A stretch of 64,000 bases of DNA. It comes from Nipponacmea schrenckii. Taxonomy: Eukaryota > Mollusca > Gastropoda > Lottiidae. The stretch covers positions 31,486,599-31,550,598 of the forward strand of contig CM060202.1 of the NCBI GenBank assembly GCA_030562195.1, written 5' to 3'. The translations under genes and the position numbers were made by a program. The notes below the pieces were generated by a model. The model was given only the letters and a program-made list of their open reading frames with translations. It was not told where the DNA came from and searched no databases. Of the stretch, positions 47,901-62,900 are shown one piece after another. Within the stretch, counting starts at the first letter, position 1. The number at the start of each line of letters is the position of its first letter.

Positions 47901-50900
47901 CATGGTGTTGTCCGTCTTCATTATTCCATAATGTGCAGAAGAAGTGGATGTAAAACTCCATTCATTTCATTTCAACGTTTTCTCCAGTCTTCATTAGCCT
48001 ATAAGGTGCACAATAAGTGGGTGTAAAACTCATTTCATTTCATTTCTATCTCCTTTACCTTCCTCTATTTCTGTTTTTATCAAGACACCTAGAATATATA
48101 TAGAGGTTAGTTAATGATTGTTAATTAGAAATTTTAACGAACTAATTTACTGTTTTTTAATTAAAATATGATAAACTTTTAAAACATTTGATTTTCTAAT
48201 TACTTTCTCACTTGTGTGTTTTATTTAATTCTATTTTCATTAGAAAAGGTAATATTCTAAATGAAATTTTAATTTATGTACATAATTATGAGTGAAGTTT
48301 GCTCATTAATATTCATAATTTCATGTTTATCAGTTGTGTTTTGAGTTTTTCTTGTTTAAGTTGTGTTTATATTTTATGAATGATAGGTGTGGCACCAGAC
48401 AGGGTGTGCTTACTCTTCTAGACACCTGATATCACTTTTCATTATGATATACTTACTAACTTATAATTGATATACTTCCTCATATGAAAACTTCATTATC
48501 AGTGCTAACTGTTTTGTGAAAATGATTTCTGATTTTGTTTTAAAGTAAAGATTTTTAATTCTTGGTTTATTTATAAATTTAGAAAATAGAATAAAGTTGG
48601 TGTAAATCTGTCTCTTGATATTTATTTGTTGTCTGAAACTATAATTTAACATCATATATTAATTTGTTTACTAATTAGCGGATAATTAGTCTTGATTGGT
48701 TCATGAATATTCATTATATTATATAGGCCAGTCAACAGTATTGGTTGTGTCGTGTGGATTCCAATTAGATCTTTTGATGTTTGTGAGCTCATTAATATTC
48801 ATATAAATTCATTATATCATTAATGTTCATTCAAGTTTGTTTTCTGATTATTATTCATTAGTTATGTTGCTAGCTCATTAATATTCATAAAGATTTGTTA
48901 TCTCATGAATATTCATTCAGTTCAATTTCATTCATTGTTTTCTATGTTTCATTTTCAATTTTTTTTTATTTCATTCAAATTCATTCATTAATTTTTGCTT
49001 CATTAAAATTCATTTATTAACTTTGCTTCATTAATATTCATTTATTAACTTTGCTTCATTAATATTCATTTATTAACTTTGCTTCATTAATATTCATTTA
49101 TTCATGTAGATGTGTAGTATCAGTAACCTGGACGATGAAACGAGTAAAAATCAATATTTAAATCAATTGATAAACAGATTGGTATTATGCTAATTTATTC
49201 AAATTTATTCATAGTTTTCGCTGCATATTGTTTTAACCTTGCATGATTATCTGATTTAAACCAGACTAATTTGAATAGCTCAGTTTCTGATTCAAACAGT
49301 CAGTTTGTTACTGGAGTAATGGTCACACATGATCTAGGGTCTTCACAGCAACAGGCATTTTATAAGTCATGTAATTTAAAACAGACGAGAAAGGGGGGGT
49401 GGGGTGGGATGATAATTTAACAAAGACGGGTCAACCACAAACTCGAGCATTTTCTAGGATCTTGTTAGATGACAAAAAGAAAGCCAACACAGTAGAAGTC
49501 TTTATGGATAACAACTATTGTTTATTAATACTGCTATTCAATAAGTATTCTCTTATCATTATATATATAACACAGTAGAAGTCTTTATGGATTACAACTA
49601 TTGTTTATTAATACTGCTACGTTTCAATAAGTATTCTCTTATCATTATATATATAACACAGTAGAAGTCTTTATGGATTACAACTATTGTTTATTAATAC
49701 TGCTATTCAATAAGTATTCTCTTATCGTTATCAACCAGGACCAACTAATTGTATCATTAGAAAAAGTCAAATTCGTCCAGCAAAGACATTAAAATAAGGA
49801 TCAAAAATAAAATCTATGAATTTTGATATAAACTGGTTTTTTTAAAAGATTTGGTAACCATGGAAATAATATCTCAGTTATTTTATAATGTTTATAATTC
49901 AACTAATACTGGATATTTTATTTTATTAATATTCACTGATATTTGTTTTATTATCAGCACCTAAATTAACATTTTCCCTTTCCAAAAAAAATACCAGAAT
50001 AGATTTTAGTGTTTTAAGACTTCCAGGAACCTGTTTCACAAAAACTTAACTTTAGATTGATTTTAGTGTTCCAATGCTCTGATTGGTCAATCACTAAAAT
50101 TGAGTTTTTATTAACCAATCAGGTTACTGTATTTCTTAAAATCTTGATTGTATCTTTGTTAAAATTTTGTGAAACAGGTCCCAGAAACCTAAAATATTTA
50201 CCTGCTGTATGACATTTCCTTTTTCAAGCCGTATTTAGTTTATTATTTGATGGAAATTAATTAATCTTGTATCAGCTTAATTAACGCTAATCTTTTCTCG
50301 TTTAATTTTCATCTCAAGCCTATCTTATATATCTTACTAATTATATTATAAATCATTTATCTACCATTTTTACAATAAAATATAGGATTTTAATAACAAA
50401 CAATATTTCTAAGACTTGGTTTTCATTCTACGATTTTATATTTTCAGCATTCCGACGCCAAGGCCATAGAAAATGTAGGTCAGAAGCCTCACGTTGATCG
50501 TTACGAATTAAATCCAGACCACACCCATTTTGTCATGATAGAGGATGTCACCCGACAAGAGTTACTAAGTTTAAGATATAATCTGGAGATTAGATTCACC
50601 CATCCTGTAGGGCGAGCGAGACGCTATAGACGCATGCCGTCAAGTCACACCACAATTCGTAAGTTTCGTTCTCGTTATTTTTTATTCTTTCTCTCTACCT
50701 TATTGGTCAGTGGCAGAAAAATATTTAATGGAATATTGTCAACAGATTAACCCATAAGGTACAGAAGAGTGGGATGTAAAACTCCATTCATTTCATTTGT
50801 AACTAGTTAGCCCAGTCTTCATAAACCCATAAGGTGCAGAAGGTAGGATGTAAAACTCCATTCATTAATATAACTATTATTCGTAACTAGTTAGCCCAGT

Positions 50901-53900
50901 CTTCATGGGCCCATAAGGTGCAAAAGTTAGGATGTAAAACTCCATTCATTAAATATAAACTATTATTGATATATTTTACAGCGGGAAGCGAACCAGACGT
51001 CAATGATGTATTAGATAAAGAATACGATGAGTCTCTGACTCCTGTGATTGGTCTGTTTATTCAGGGCGGACCTTCAGATATCGATCATTGTATCTGGTTG
51101 TTAAAAAAACGGGTACCGATAATTTTAATAAAAGGAGCGGGACTAGCTGCCGATTTGGTGGCTTTCGCTTACGAAGAGAGTCAAGAAAGGTTTGTTACAT
51201 ACCTTAACCAATGGGGGGCACTGGTTCTAATCCTGATCAGCACTTAAAAGTCTGATAAAGTCATTTATTCCAGTCACAGATAATCCAGGAAACCCAGCTT
51301 TACATGTGTACAGAATAAGTCATCTCCACTCATAATTCCAATCCAACCATCCTTAATTGGGTACAGAATAAGTCATCTTTCATCATTATTTTAGTTAACC
51401 CAGCTGTAAATGGGTACAGAATAAGTCATCTTTTCTCATTATTCCAGTCCACCCAGTGGTAAATGGGTACAGATAATCTGGGAAAGATCAACAATATATA
51501 CAGGTACAAGAGAAACATGTAGAAACATTGTATTAAACTTCTACTAGTAATAGTTGAACAATTAACAAAGTTTTTCATATTTTGTTTTTATATTTCTAGG
51601 TCTGATAAAGATCATTATGAAAGTTTTATCAAACCAGAATTGGTGAAAAAAGTCATGACCACATTTCCTCAGGAATTTAAAAATAATGAACTGGCCAGGA
51701 ATCAGTGTCGAGATCGAATTCTAGAATGTGTGGAGTTCGCTCATCAGGTTAGTTAACTGTGGTCTGTATTCCTCAAGTCATGTCCCTTTTCGGAGAGTCC
51801 ACATAGTTAATAATGTTTATATGGTATTTAGGTTTCAGAGAGTCCACATGTTTATATGATGTATATTTTTAGGGTGAACAATGTTATTTAACTATAGTTG
51901 ATCCGAGTGCTGGAGGAGATCTTAGTAACCTCAGTAAATATATCCTGAATGCTTTATTTAAATGTAAGTACAGACTAATTTCTATATGACATATTTAATT
52001 TTTTCTCTGAAATTTGTAGATTATCAGTAAATGAATGTAAATTTTTTGCTAAAGTTTATTGTCGAGATTAAAGAGGCCCAGGCTTTATTTGTTTCGGACA
52101 ATCATCCGACAGCCTCAAACACATGAAATCTTTTGGTTAGCTAATCAGAAATAGTCTACAGAGCTTACCTTTGAAATTTGAGCCTTCAAATCCATGTGTA
52201 TCCATAATTATCCGTGTTTGAAAAATCATAATGTCCTAAGAAATTACGAACGTCCCGCCATATTGGAAAACGGTTCGTCTTGATAATCAAAGAGTTATCC
52301 TTCCCGTCGTGCAATAGCGGTCATCTATATAAATAGACTACAACGCATTTTCAATTGTAGACTTTGTCAACAGGACACACAATTTTAGACTGACTGGAGA
52401 CCAGCCGCGTACAGCACGGAAAAAAATGAAAAGTGAAATTTTTTGTTTGAGGTATATTTCAAGGTATTTTGCGATTTTCTTAGAGCTTGAGTATTTCTGA
52501 GGACTGTTTAAATGTAACAAAGGCCCAAAACGACCCCTAAAAATTAAGCCTGGGCCGCTTTAACAATAAAATATATACAGTGTACTAGAAAGTAATAAAA
52601 CATCATGTTCTGGTCCAGATTGAATTCCTTCATATTCATGTTTAACAGTATTCCCACATTCTGTCTATTCTGACAAAAATAACATATACAGAATCCTTAT
52701 ATAATCTGATAAATCCAAAAAACTAAGTAATTATCCATAAAAATACAATTAATTATTGAAAAACGATTAATTAACATATATTGACCATTCTCGAGAAGTT
52801 AAATTTTACCTCCAATCTAAGACGCAGTATCACTTCAAGACAAGCATGAATAGAAACATAATTCTTCTGGTGTAGTGAAAATAGATATATAGAAGAGTAG
52901 GATGTAAAACTCCATTCATTTCATTTGAAAATAGAAATACCTGACAAGGAAATAGACTAAACATGTCTGTCCCTATCATACTACCAGCTGGTCTATTTTA
53001 TTGTGATTATTATTTCAGCTCAGCCACGACGAGGAGGTCCTCATATACGAGATCAAATACAACGTGACCTTCAACTTACCCTCGACTGGAATCGATGTGA
53101 TCTCGCTAAATCTAAGATTTATCAAAAATATAATCGGAAAATTAAGGTAGAGTTTGTTTATAATTGAGATAATAGTCTGGTAGTAGCATGATATATGATT
53201 TTTCTGATCCATTAAATGAGTATTGGGGACACCATTATTATACCAATCTAATTTAAGTCAAATATCCGTGTTTTTGTTATTGTGGGTGATAATTTCAATC
53301 CCAGTGAACAGTTGAGTAACTAGAAATTATTTTATTTATATCTGACCCAATAAAACTGTATAATATGTATCAGGGACACAAATTACATCCTTCTTTCCAC
53401 TTATTTTGAGTCAAAAATCCATGTTTTTTAATAACAATCCCACGTAAACTAAGTTGATAGCGAAATAAAAAACACAGAAATTTATGATTAAAAATTATGA
53501 TTATGCAAATGAAAGATTTAAGTAACCTCAATTTCGCAAATGTTTGAAAACTTAATAAAATCTGTTAAAATAGTTGTTGATTTTGGATGATTTCAGGTTG
53601 TAGACTTTATTATAGTTATTTATACAAATAAAAGATTTTAGTAACATCGATTCCGCACAGTTTACAAAACTTATTAAAAATCCATTAAAATAGTTGTTGA
53701 TGTTTTATGATTTTAGGTAGAAGATTATATTTTCCATCAAGCTTTACAACGTAATAACAGAGAAGAATTCGTGGAACTATTTCTAGAGAAAGGTTTTCAA
53801 GTTCATCGTTTTTTAAACCATAAACGTTTACATCATCTATTTGAGAACTGTCAAGATCGCGAGTTTTTCGTCGGTGTGTGTATGGAAGGAGTTCTTGGTA

Positions 53901-56900
53901 AATCTGTGGTGGGTAGAAATTTTAAATTATCTTTCTGTAAGGCTGTCATTATGTTTATCCCAATTCACAGTTGTCGATACCGAGTCAGAGTGAAGCGAAG
54001 CGTGACCAGATTTTAGGTTTTGATGGGAGTGGCAGACGCCATACTTGTTTGAAGTTTGAAACAAGTATGGCGGATAAGAATTTTTTTTATTAATTATTTA
54101 ATTTATTTTTATAACAGGAGTTCAGCTTTAATTAAAAGTCTGTGGTAATTAAAGATTCTAGAATTGATAATTCAGGATTTAATTTTGACTATTATAATTT
54201 CAGAATTTAAACTCCGTGGTAACGAAACAATTTGTAGAAGATGATATGTGTGATTTAAATCATTTATTATTTCGCTGTACTCGTCTACGCAAACTCGTTA
54301 GTCCGTACGAATTATCCATGAATTCTCTCGGAGATTATATCTCTAATAAAGAAGTAGCAGAAAGAAGGGTAGGTTGTTATTTAACATGCCTTATTATTTA
54401 CCCTTCAATTCTTGACTAGGTTGTCTTGGCAAACTTACTCTCATCGCACACTGCAAGGCGTTCCTGATAAACCTAAACAGGTGCAGAATTGAAGGAAGCA
54501 AAAGTCCATTTCATGTTCTTTCAAAGCGTCAGTTTATATGCATATATATATTAAAAGAAACACAAAAGGGAATATAATATGGCAATTAACACACTTTAAC
54601 CCTTTGAACCCTGAGTGTAGTTTAGATAGAACGTCATATACCCTGAGCTCCCAGCATTATTTCTTAATTTGTATGACGTTAACGTTGTAGGACGTCACTT
54701 GACATAGGGTATATATCATATAAGGATGAGCCGGTACCGGCTTCTAGGGTTGAAAGGGTTAATAACAAGGTACATAACACACTTCTTTAATAACAAGGTA
54801 CATAACACACTTCTTTAATAACAAGGTACATAACACACTTCTTTAATAACAAGGTACATAACACACTTCTTTAATAACAAGGTACATAACACACTTCTTT
54901 AATAACAAGGTACATAACACACTTCTTTAATAACAAGGTACATAACACACTTCTTTAATAACAAGGTACATAACACACTTCTTTAATAACAAGTTACATA
55001 ACACACTTCTTTAATAACAAGGTACATAACACACTTCTTTAATAACAAGGTACATAACACACTTCCTCAATAACAAGGTACATAACACACTTCTTTAATA
55101 ACAAGGTACATAACACACTTCTTTAATAACAAGGTACATAACACACTTCTTTAATAACAAGGTACATAACACACTTCTTTAATAACAAGGTACATAACAC
55201 ACTTCTTTAATAACAAGGTACATAACACACTTCTTTAATAACAAGTAATAACACACTTCTTTAATAACAAGGTACTACACACTTCTTTATAACAAGGTAC
55301 TAACATTCTTAATACAAGGTACATAACACACTCTTAATAACAAGGTACATAACACACTTCTTTAATAACAAGGTATAACACACTTCTTTAATAACAAGGT
55401 ACATAACACACTTCTTAAATAACAAGGTACATAACACACTTCTTTAATACAAGGTACATAACACACTTCTTTAAAACAAGGTCCATAACACACTCTTTAA
55501 TACAAGTACATAACACACTTCTTTATAACAAGGTACATAACACACTTCTTTAAACAAGGTACATAACACACTTCTTAATAACAAGGTACATAACACTATT
55601 CTTTAATAACAAGGTACATAACACACTTCTTATTAACAAGGTACATAACACACTTCTTAAATAACAAGGTACATAACACACTCTTTAATAACAAGGTACA
55701 AACACACTTCTTAATAACAAGGTACATAACACACTTCTTTAATAACAAGGTACATAACACACTTCTTTAATAACAAGGTCCATAAACAATTCTTTAATAA
55801 CAAGTTACATAACACACTTCTTAATAACAAGGTACATAACACACTTCTTTAATAACAAGGTACATAACACAGTTCTTTAATAACAAGGTACAAACACACT
55901 TCTTTAATAACAAGGTACATAACACAGTTCTTTAATAACAAGGTACAAACACACTTCTTAAATAACAAGGTACATACACACTCTTTAATAACAAGGTACA
56001 TAACACACTTCTTTAATAACAAGGTACATAACACACTTCTTTAATAACAAGGTACATAACACACTTCTTAATAACAAGGTACATAACACACTTCTTTAAT
56101 AACAAGGTACAAAACACACTTCTTTAATAACAAGGTACATAACACACTTCTTTAATAACAAGTACATAACACACTTCTTTAATACATGTTCTAAGAAGGT
56201 GTGCACCTTGTAATAACAATGGTAGGGTGAGGCACCTGTAAACTGTAGGGTGAGGCACCTGTAAACTGTAGGGTGAGGCACCTGTAAACTGTAGGGTGAG
56301 GCATGTGTAAACTGTAGGGTGAGGCACCTGTAAACTGTAGGGTGAGGCACCTATGTAAACTGTAGGGTGAGGCACCTGGAAACTGTAGGGTGAGGCACCT
56401 GTAAACTGTAGGGTGAGGCATGGAAACTGTAGGGTTTAGGCACCTATAAACTGTAGGGTGAGGCACCTGGAAACTGTATTTGCATTTAAAATTTCAGGCC
56501 CTGGAAATGTAGGTGAGGCACCTGGAAACTGTAGGGTGAGGCACCTGTAAACTGTAGGGTGAGGCATGTGTAAACTGTAGGGTGAGGCACCTGTAAACTG
56601 TAGGGTGAGGCACCTGTAAACTGTATTTTATTTATTTCAGGCCTTGAATGCCTTGTTATTCTGGGCGACCTTGACCAATCGTCATAAACTGGCCAAAGTT
56701 ATCTGGAAGAGAACAGAAGACCCGATGACCATGGCTATAATCATCTCCATGATTTTAAATAATCTCTCTAAATATTGGTGTAAAGATATCGACATTAAAC
56801 GTAAAATCAAGGCCAACGCTGAGTAAGTTGATTTCGTTACCTTGACAATTTTTACACGCTAGAAAGGGGGAAAAGTCCACTTGAGCAATACCTTTCATTT

Positions 56901-59900
56901 CACACGGAATCAAAATGTCTGATTGACCAATAAATGTATTGACTGTCCTGGCTGGGATTTGATTTATTACAATTTAACTTCTGTTCAAATTTCACATATT
57001 TAATTTTTAAATAATTTATAAAAACATTACTTGAAGTCTGAAACAGACGATAAATTTATTATTATTGTTAAGACTTCTTATACTTTCACAACACTGTAAC
57101 ACTTACACAATGAAATTATATGAATTAATACTAATGGTACATAGTGAAGTTCTTGTGTCTATATTTGGGATTGGACCCAGATGAGGTCCAATAACTTGAG
57201 GCCAGGACAAACCAAGTCTAATATACTCAGTATATAACAGTCATGATGTACATTATGATTCTTTATCTCAATAATGAACTTGAATTGTTTGTCTATAAAT
57301 TGAGAATTCTCACAGCAAGGAAATGGTTTTTAAGGAATAATTTAACATGTTTACGCCTAACTTATTTTATCGTAAACAATGTTAGCACTAAGGTTCAGTT
57401 TGATTATCAGCAAAGGTTTTCTGTTTCATCTTCCAATTTCTGCGTTGTATCTGTTTTATCGGCATTATCAATATTAGTGTTTGAAAGATCAATATACTCT
57501 CCGAACTCCAACCCTTCGCCATCTTGTACTCGTCTTAACTCATTGATTTCATGTTCTTCATACCGCGTTCGATTGGATTTCAGCCTCTCTATCACTTGCC
57601 GCATTTTAAATGTCGGTGTTTTTCGTAAAGCGCGAAGAGCTGAATTCAATGGCACTGATTTTGGTTTATTGACGTTCATTCCAGTCAGACGTTGCAGAAC
57701 TAAATCTTGTGTATTGTACGTACCTTCCAGCTGGCCATCTTTATGGTTGCCATGGATATATTCCCATGCTTCTTTATGCTCTGGTGTTTTTTTAGGCACA
57801 GAGAAACTAATTTCCTCAGTTTTATCCTCCATTTTGTTGTGGTCTGTGTCTTCTTCATCCTCACTGCTACTCTCAAACCAGAGTTTTTTACGTTTCGTTT
57901 TCCGTGGTTTGCTCATGTCCTTGATGAATGTTGTTACTTTCTTTTGTACAGTTTCAAACTGTCGATGGAGCATTTCTGGTGTCAAGTGCTGGTTTTGTTT
58001 AGGGTGTGGAAGATCCAAGGTGATGTGGCTTTGAGCATGAGCACTCTTATATCTATGGCTTCCTTTCTTCACAGATTCTTCCTCTTCATCAGAACTGTCC
58101 GAAAATTCGGCTGATTTGGTCCTGACAGAACTTACTGGTTTGTTTTTGTCGGTATTTTTTCCGAAGAAGATAGCTCTTAGATCCACTTTCTCATATTCGG
58201 TAAAATCATCATCGGAGTCTGAACAATCATATGTTGGAATTTTGCGTGGATTTGAAACATTAATATTTAAAACTTCGGCAGTTCGCTCCAGCCGTTGTCC
58301 ACGATCAATTCTATTAGCACCAAATTTGACAGTTTGTTGTCTGTGATGAGATGTTTTATCAATGGCTGGTAAGTTGGTAGCAGACGTCGAGTCCTGCTTC
58401 CTGATCCTATTGATAACCATGGGTGCTGATTTGGTAGATCTGATTTTAGAACTTCCTCTACTGTGAAAAGTTTGAGCTGTTTTAGATCGCTCCGTTAATA
58501 TTTCTTCGTATTCTCTATTTAAACGTTTCTGCTTTAGCGATTCACGAGCCTTAACTACCGTAGGCGTCAAGCCTGTGGTGTCAATTCCTCGCTGACGGAC
58601 TGGATGTGTGAGTCTTTTCTCCAAATATGGAGTATCAATATCAGCACACAGACGTCTGGATGATGAAATTATTTGAGAATCATCGTAATTATAATCTGCT
58701 TCTGGTTCGATTCGTTTCCGTACCTCGATATCGTGTTTCCGTTTGTCCAGTTCTAAAAGTTTCATCTGAAACTGACAGTTGCTTTTATCGTGATATATCT
58801 TTTGAATAACCTGATCTTTTTTACGATCTAGATTATCCTTCGTGTTTCGAAAACTATTCTCGCACACTTTGTTTCTAACTGTGGTCATTTTCTGATGCAT
58901 GTTGGGTTTTTTCTGGAAATCTCCCTGAGCTTCAGACCTCATTGTTTTTAAAGGATTAGAAACTAGTTGGTCAGTATCCATGATGAAATAGTTTCCTGAA
59001 ATGAGACAATGTAAGAAAATATGATCTTTTCTGTGATAATGATTAATACATGACACATCGAAAATATCATTTCATGTTTACTAAGATATCTAAAATATAT
59101 ACTATCGTCCTGTCGTCTAATAGTTCTAGTAAAAGCCTTCTTTCTTCAGAAACAAAAGGTATTTAGCCCAAATGTTAGTTAACAAGACAATATATATTTA
59201 TTAATTGTTTTCACCTGTTATTATTGAAATTTCTGATATAATTTGTTTTATAGTTTATCAATTCTTGAACAAACATTCTTCTGACAAAATTTCATCAAGT
59301 TGCTTTCTCATTCTTAATTCAGATGAAATGTTTAAATATTGATAAAATCAAATCAAATTCACTTTTTGACTTTTTGTTATATATGCATTATTAATTGTGT
59401 GACGTAACCAAGCAAATGACGTCATGTAAATAAACAAACGCTTTAACAATGCAATGTGATAAATATTTACGTAAATAATTCTAAAACCATGACATCTCAA
59501 CCAACTAAACTAAACTCAGTTTTATTAACCTACCCTGGTTATAGACATTAGGTCTCAATAAAGTCTGCACCACCATTTTCTACTTGCTTTATTTCTTATA
59601 GGCCTACAATTTCTCTCAAAATATTTCTTAAAATTGACCTCCAGAGCTCTGATTCTTGAGTGAATCTGATACAAATTTTAAGGTTCACTTTTAATTTCTC
59701 TAATTTAACTGAAGTTTTGTTATTCACCATCTAAATACCATAGAAACATTTTATAAATTCCGATTTGATATAGGGCCCAGTATTTATCCTTCTAGTCCAG
59801 AAATATTTTCACAAATGAACTGTCTTGAATATTTGAATGTTAGACAGTAAGATCTTAAACAAGTTTAAACCTGGTGTGGATTATTATAATCTTAATTTAA

Positions 59901-62900
59901 ATTAAACTTGGATTAAAATTGTAATTCTGTCCTGTGATTAAATTAATATTTAATCCTCAGTTAAACAAGATTATCTAGGATATTAATCTCATGTGATTAA
60001 GTATTCCCTCCTTCCCCTTAACCCCACCCTGTAAATCTTATCCTGTAAACCCCACCCTGTAAATCTTATCCTGTAAAACCCCCCCCTGTAAATCTTATCC
60101 TTAACCCACCCTGTAAATCTTATCCTGTAAACCCCACCCTGTAAATCTTATCCTGTAAACCCCACCCTGTTAATCCAACCCCTAGTCTATGAAACATCAA
60201 AGAGATCTTGCCTGGTAATCCTTTAATCCTAATCTAGTTAGTCAGTCATTTAATTTTAATCTTAATCCTAATTATTTAATTATGAAGAATTAAACAAATG
60301 TTTTTAAATATTTTTATTTGTATCTGAAACACTTAAAAAAAAAAGGTCTAGCTATAATTTTAAAACATTTTTATCGCTTTAAGAGTTTATTTTATTAGGG
60401 ATCCTAAATTATATAATATATAATATACATTTTTTAGCTTAAAACAAGAGAATATATTCACCAATTAAAAAATGTGAAAAATGAAAAAAAAACATAAAAA
60501 AGTTGTAAAAACCTACCTGATTGTTGTATGGGTGAAATCACAGCTTCAAAAGATGTTCGTATTGGAAATATCGACATTTTGATCACAATTTCAATGTTTC
60601 GACTCTAAATATATACTTAGAAACCTTGAAATGAACTGTATTTACTCTAAAAAACTATTATTTTATTTTCTATATTCAAACTGCCTTGTTGGTGAAACAA
60701 GTAATATTCTTTTTCAAATCCAAATTATACAAAAATTCAAATCAAACGATGGTCCTCAACTCTTTGATAAGTGTTGATATGTTTGAAATTATAATTCTAC
60801 CAACTTAAAATTCTAATTCCACATACAAAACTTTTTACTTTTGTCATTTAAATATTTTCCAAATTACCAAGTTTTAATATGTTTAGATATAATTCATCCA
60901 AGCTTAAAATCCTAAACTAAACCCGACTTAAACTTGATAAAATTTGTTTCTAAATGTCGACCAGGGCAAAACGTTACATATGATACTGTTATTGCTAAAG
61001 GTATATAATCATCAAGTTGTGGATTGTGATATTTGATAAGGAGAGTTCAACTTGATATTAGGTAGAATATAGTCTGCTGGAGATAAAGAATTGTCTTTTA
61101 CAATGATATTGCCTTTGTCTTTCTTGTTATTAAAGACGGGAGTTATACCATCATATAGCTATGTTGTTTTTGTTATTAAAGACGGGAGTTATACCATCAT
61201 ATTGCTATGTTGTTTTTGTTATTAAAGAGGGAGTTATACCATCATATTGCTATGATGTTTTTGTTATTAAAGACGGGAGTTATACCATCATATAGCTATG
61301 TTGTTTTGTTATTAAAGACGGGAGTTATACCATCATATTGCTATGTTGTTTTTGTTATTAAAGAAGGGAGTTATACCATCATATAGCTATGTTGTTTTTG
61401 TTATTAAAGACGGGAGTTATACCATCATATAGCTATGTTGTTTTTGTTATTAAAGACGGGAGTTATACCATCATATAGCTATGTTGTTTTTGTTATTAAA
61501 ACGGGAGTTATACCATCATATTGCTATGTTGTTTTTGTTATTAAAGACGGGAGTTATATCATCATATAGCTATGTTGTTTTTGTTATTAAAGACGGGAGT
61601 TATACCATCATATAGCTATGTTGTTTTTGTTATTAAAGAAGGGAGTTATACCATCATATTGCTATGTTGTTTTTGTTATTAAAGACGGGAGTTATACCAT
61701 CATATGCTATGTTGTTTTTGTTATTAAAGACGGGAGTTATACCATCATATTGCTATGTTGTTTTTGTTATTAAAGACGGGAGTTATACCATCATATTGCT
61801 ATGTTGTTTTTGTTATTAAAGACGGGAGTTATACCATCATATAGCTATGTTGTTTTTGTTATTAAAGACGGGAGTTATACCATCATATAGCTATGTTGTT
61901 TTTGTTATTAAAGACGGGAGTTATACCATCATATAGCTATGTTGTTTTTGTTATTAAAGACGGGAGTTATACCATCATATTGCTATGTTGTTTTTGTTAT
62001 TAAAGACGGGAGTTATACCATCATATTGCTATGTTGTTTTTGTTGTATCTGCTCTCTACTTTTAAATATTGTTTAAGTTTAATTTTGTCTTATGCTTTGT
62101 ATGGAATAACTGAAGATAAACCAAACTTTACGCTGGGTTGATCACCTATAATAGTTGATTAATAAATATTTACAGGACTGTATACCTTTATAATCAATCA
62201 ATAAATCTATCAAAATTATTGATCTGTAAAGTTTTTAACATAAATATCATATTTCAGTAATTTAATATAAAATAAATTCTGTTATCTTATAAAGTAATGT
62301 ATTGACCACTTCAGTTTCAAATTTCAAAACTTGACTTAACTACTGTTTGATATTTTTTATTGAATATTTGAACTGTTCTTAATTATTTAAGTTGTTCTTT
62401 ACATGTAAATATCCCTCGACAGTTGGAGATCGCGTAAAGAGTAGGTTTATACAGCTGTCCTGGCAAAATTTCCCTCATTGCACACTGCATTGTGTTGTCT
62501 GTCTGCCTAGATCGTGCAGAAAAATGAACTCCGTTCATTGCATTTCATATTTTTGGTTCCTTTAAATTATCTATTCTTAATTAAAGTATTTAATTTGCCT
62601 TTACAATCTCTGAGGAATGTGATGTTGGAAATTTTGATTCATGAACCCAAGAAACTCACATATAAAACACTAACGAATATTAATATTCACAATACATAGA
62701 GATATTTGAATATTTACATTTCTACTATCACTGACTTCATTAGCCCACTTGGTGTAGAAGAGTAGGACGTAAAAATCTATTCATTTAATTTCATTTCCTT
62801 CAATAAACCAGTCACCCAAACTTGCGTTTAATTTTGGATAAACTATAATTTGTTGTGTGATATTAGGGTATATATTTAATGATCTGTTGCTAACGAGACC

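Noticed and set aside
57243..58346. Plus-strand frames of 263, 135 and 76 residues
   Set aside because: Shadows of the nested minus-strand gene, with hydrophobic/Cys-rich composition typical of antisense translation.
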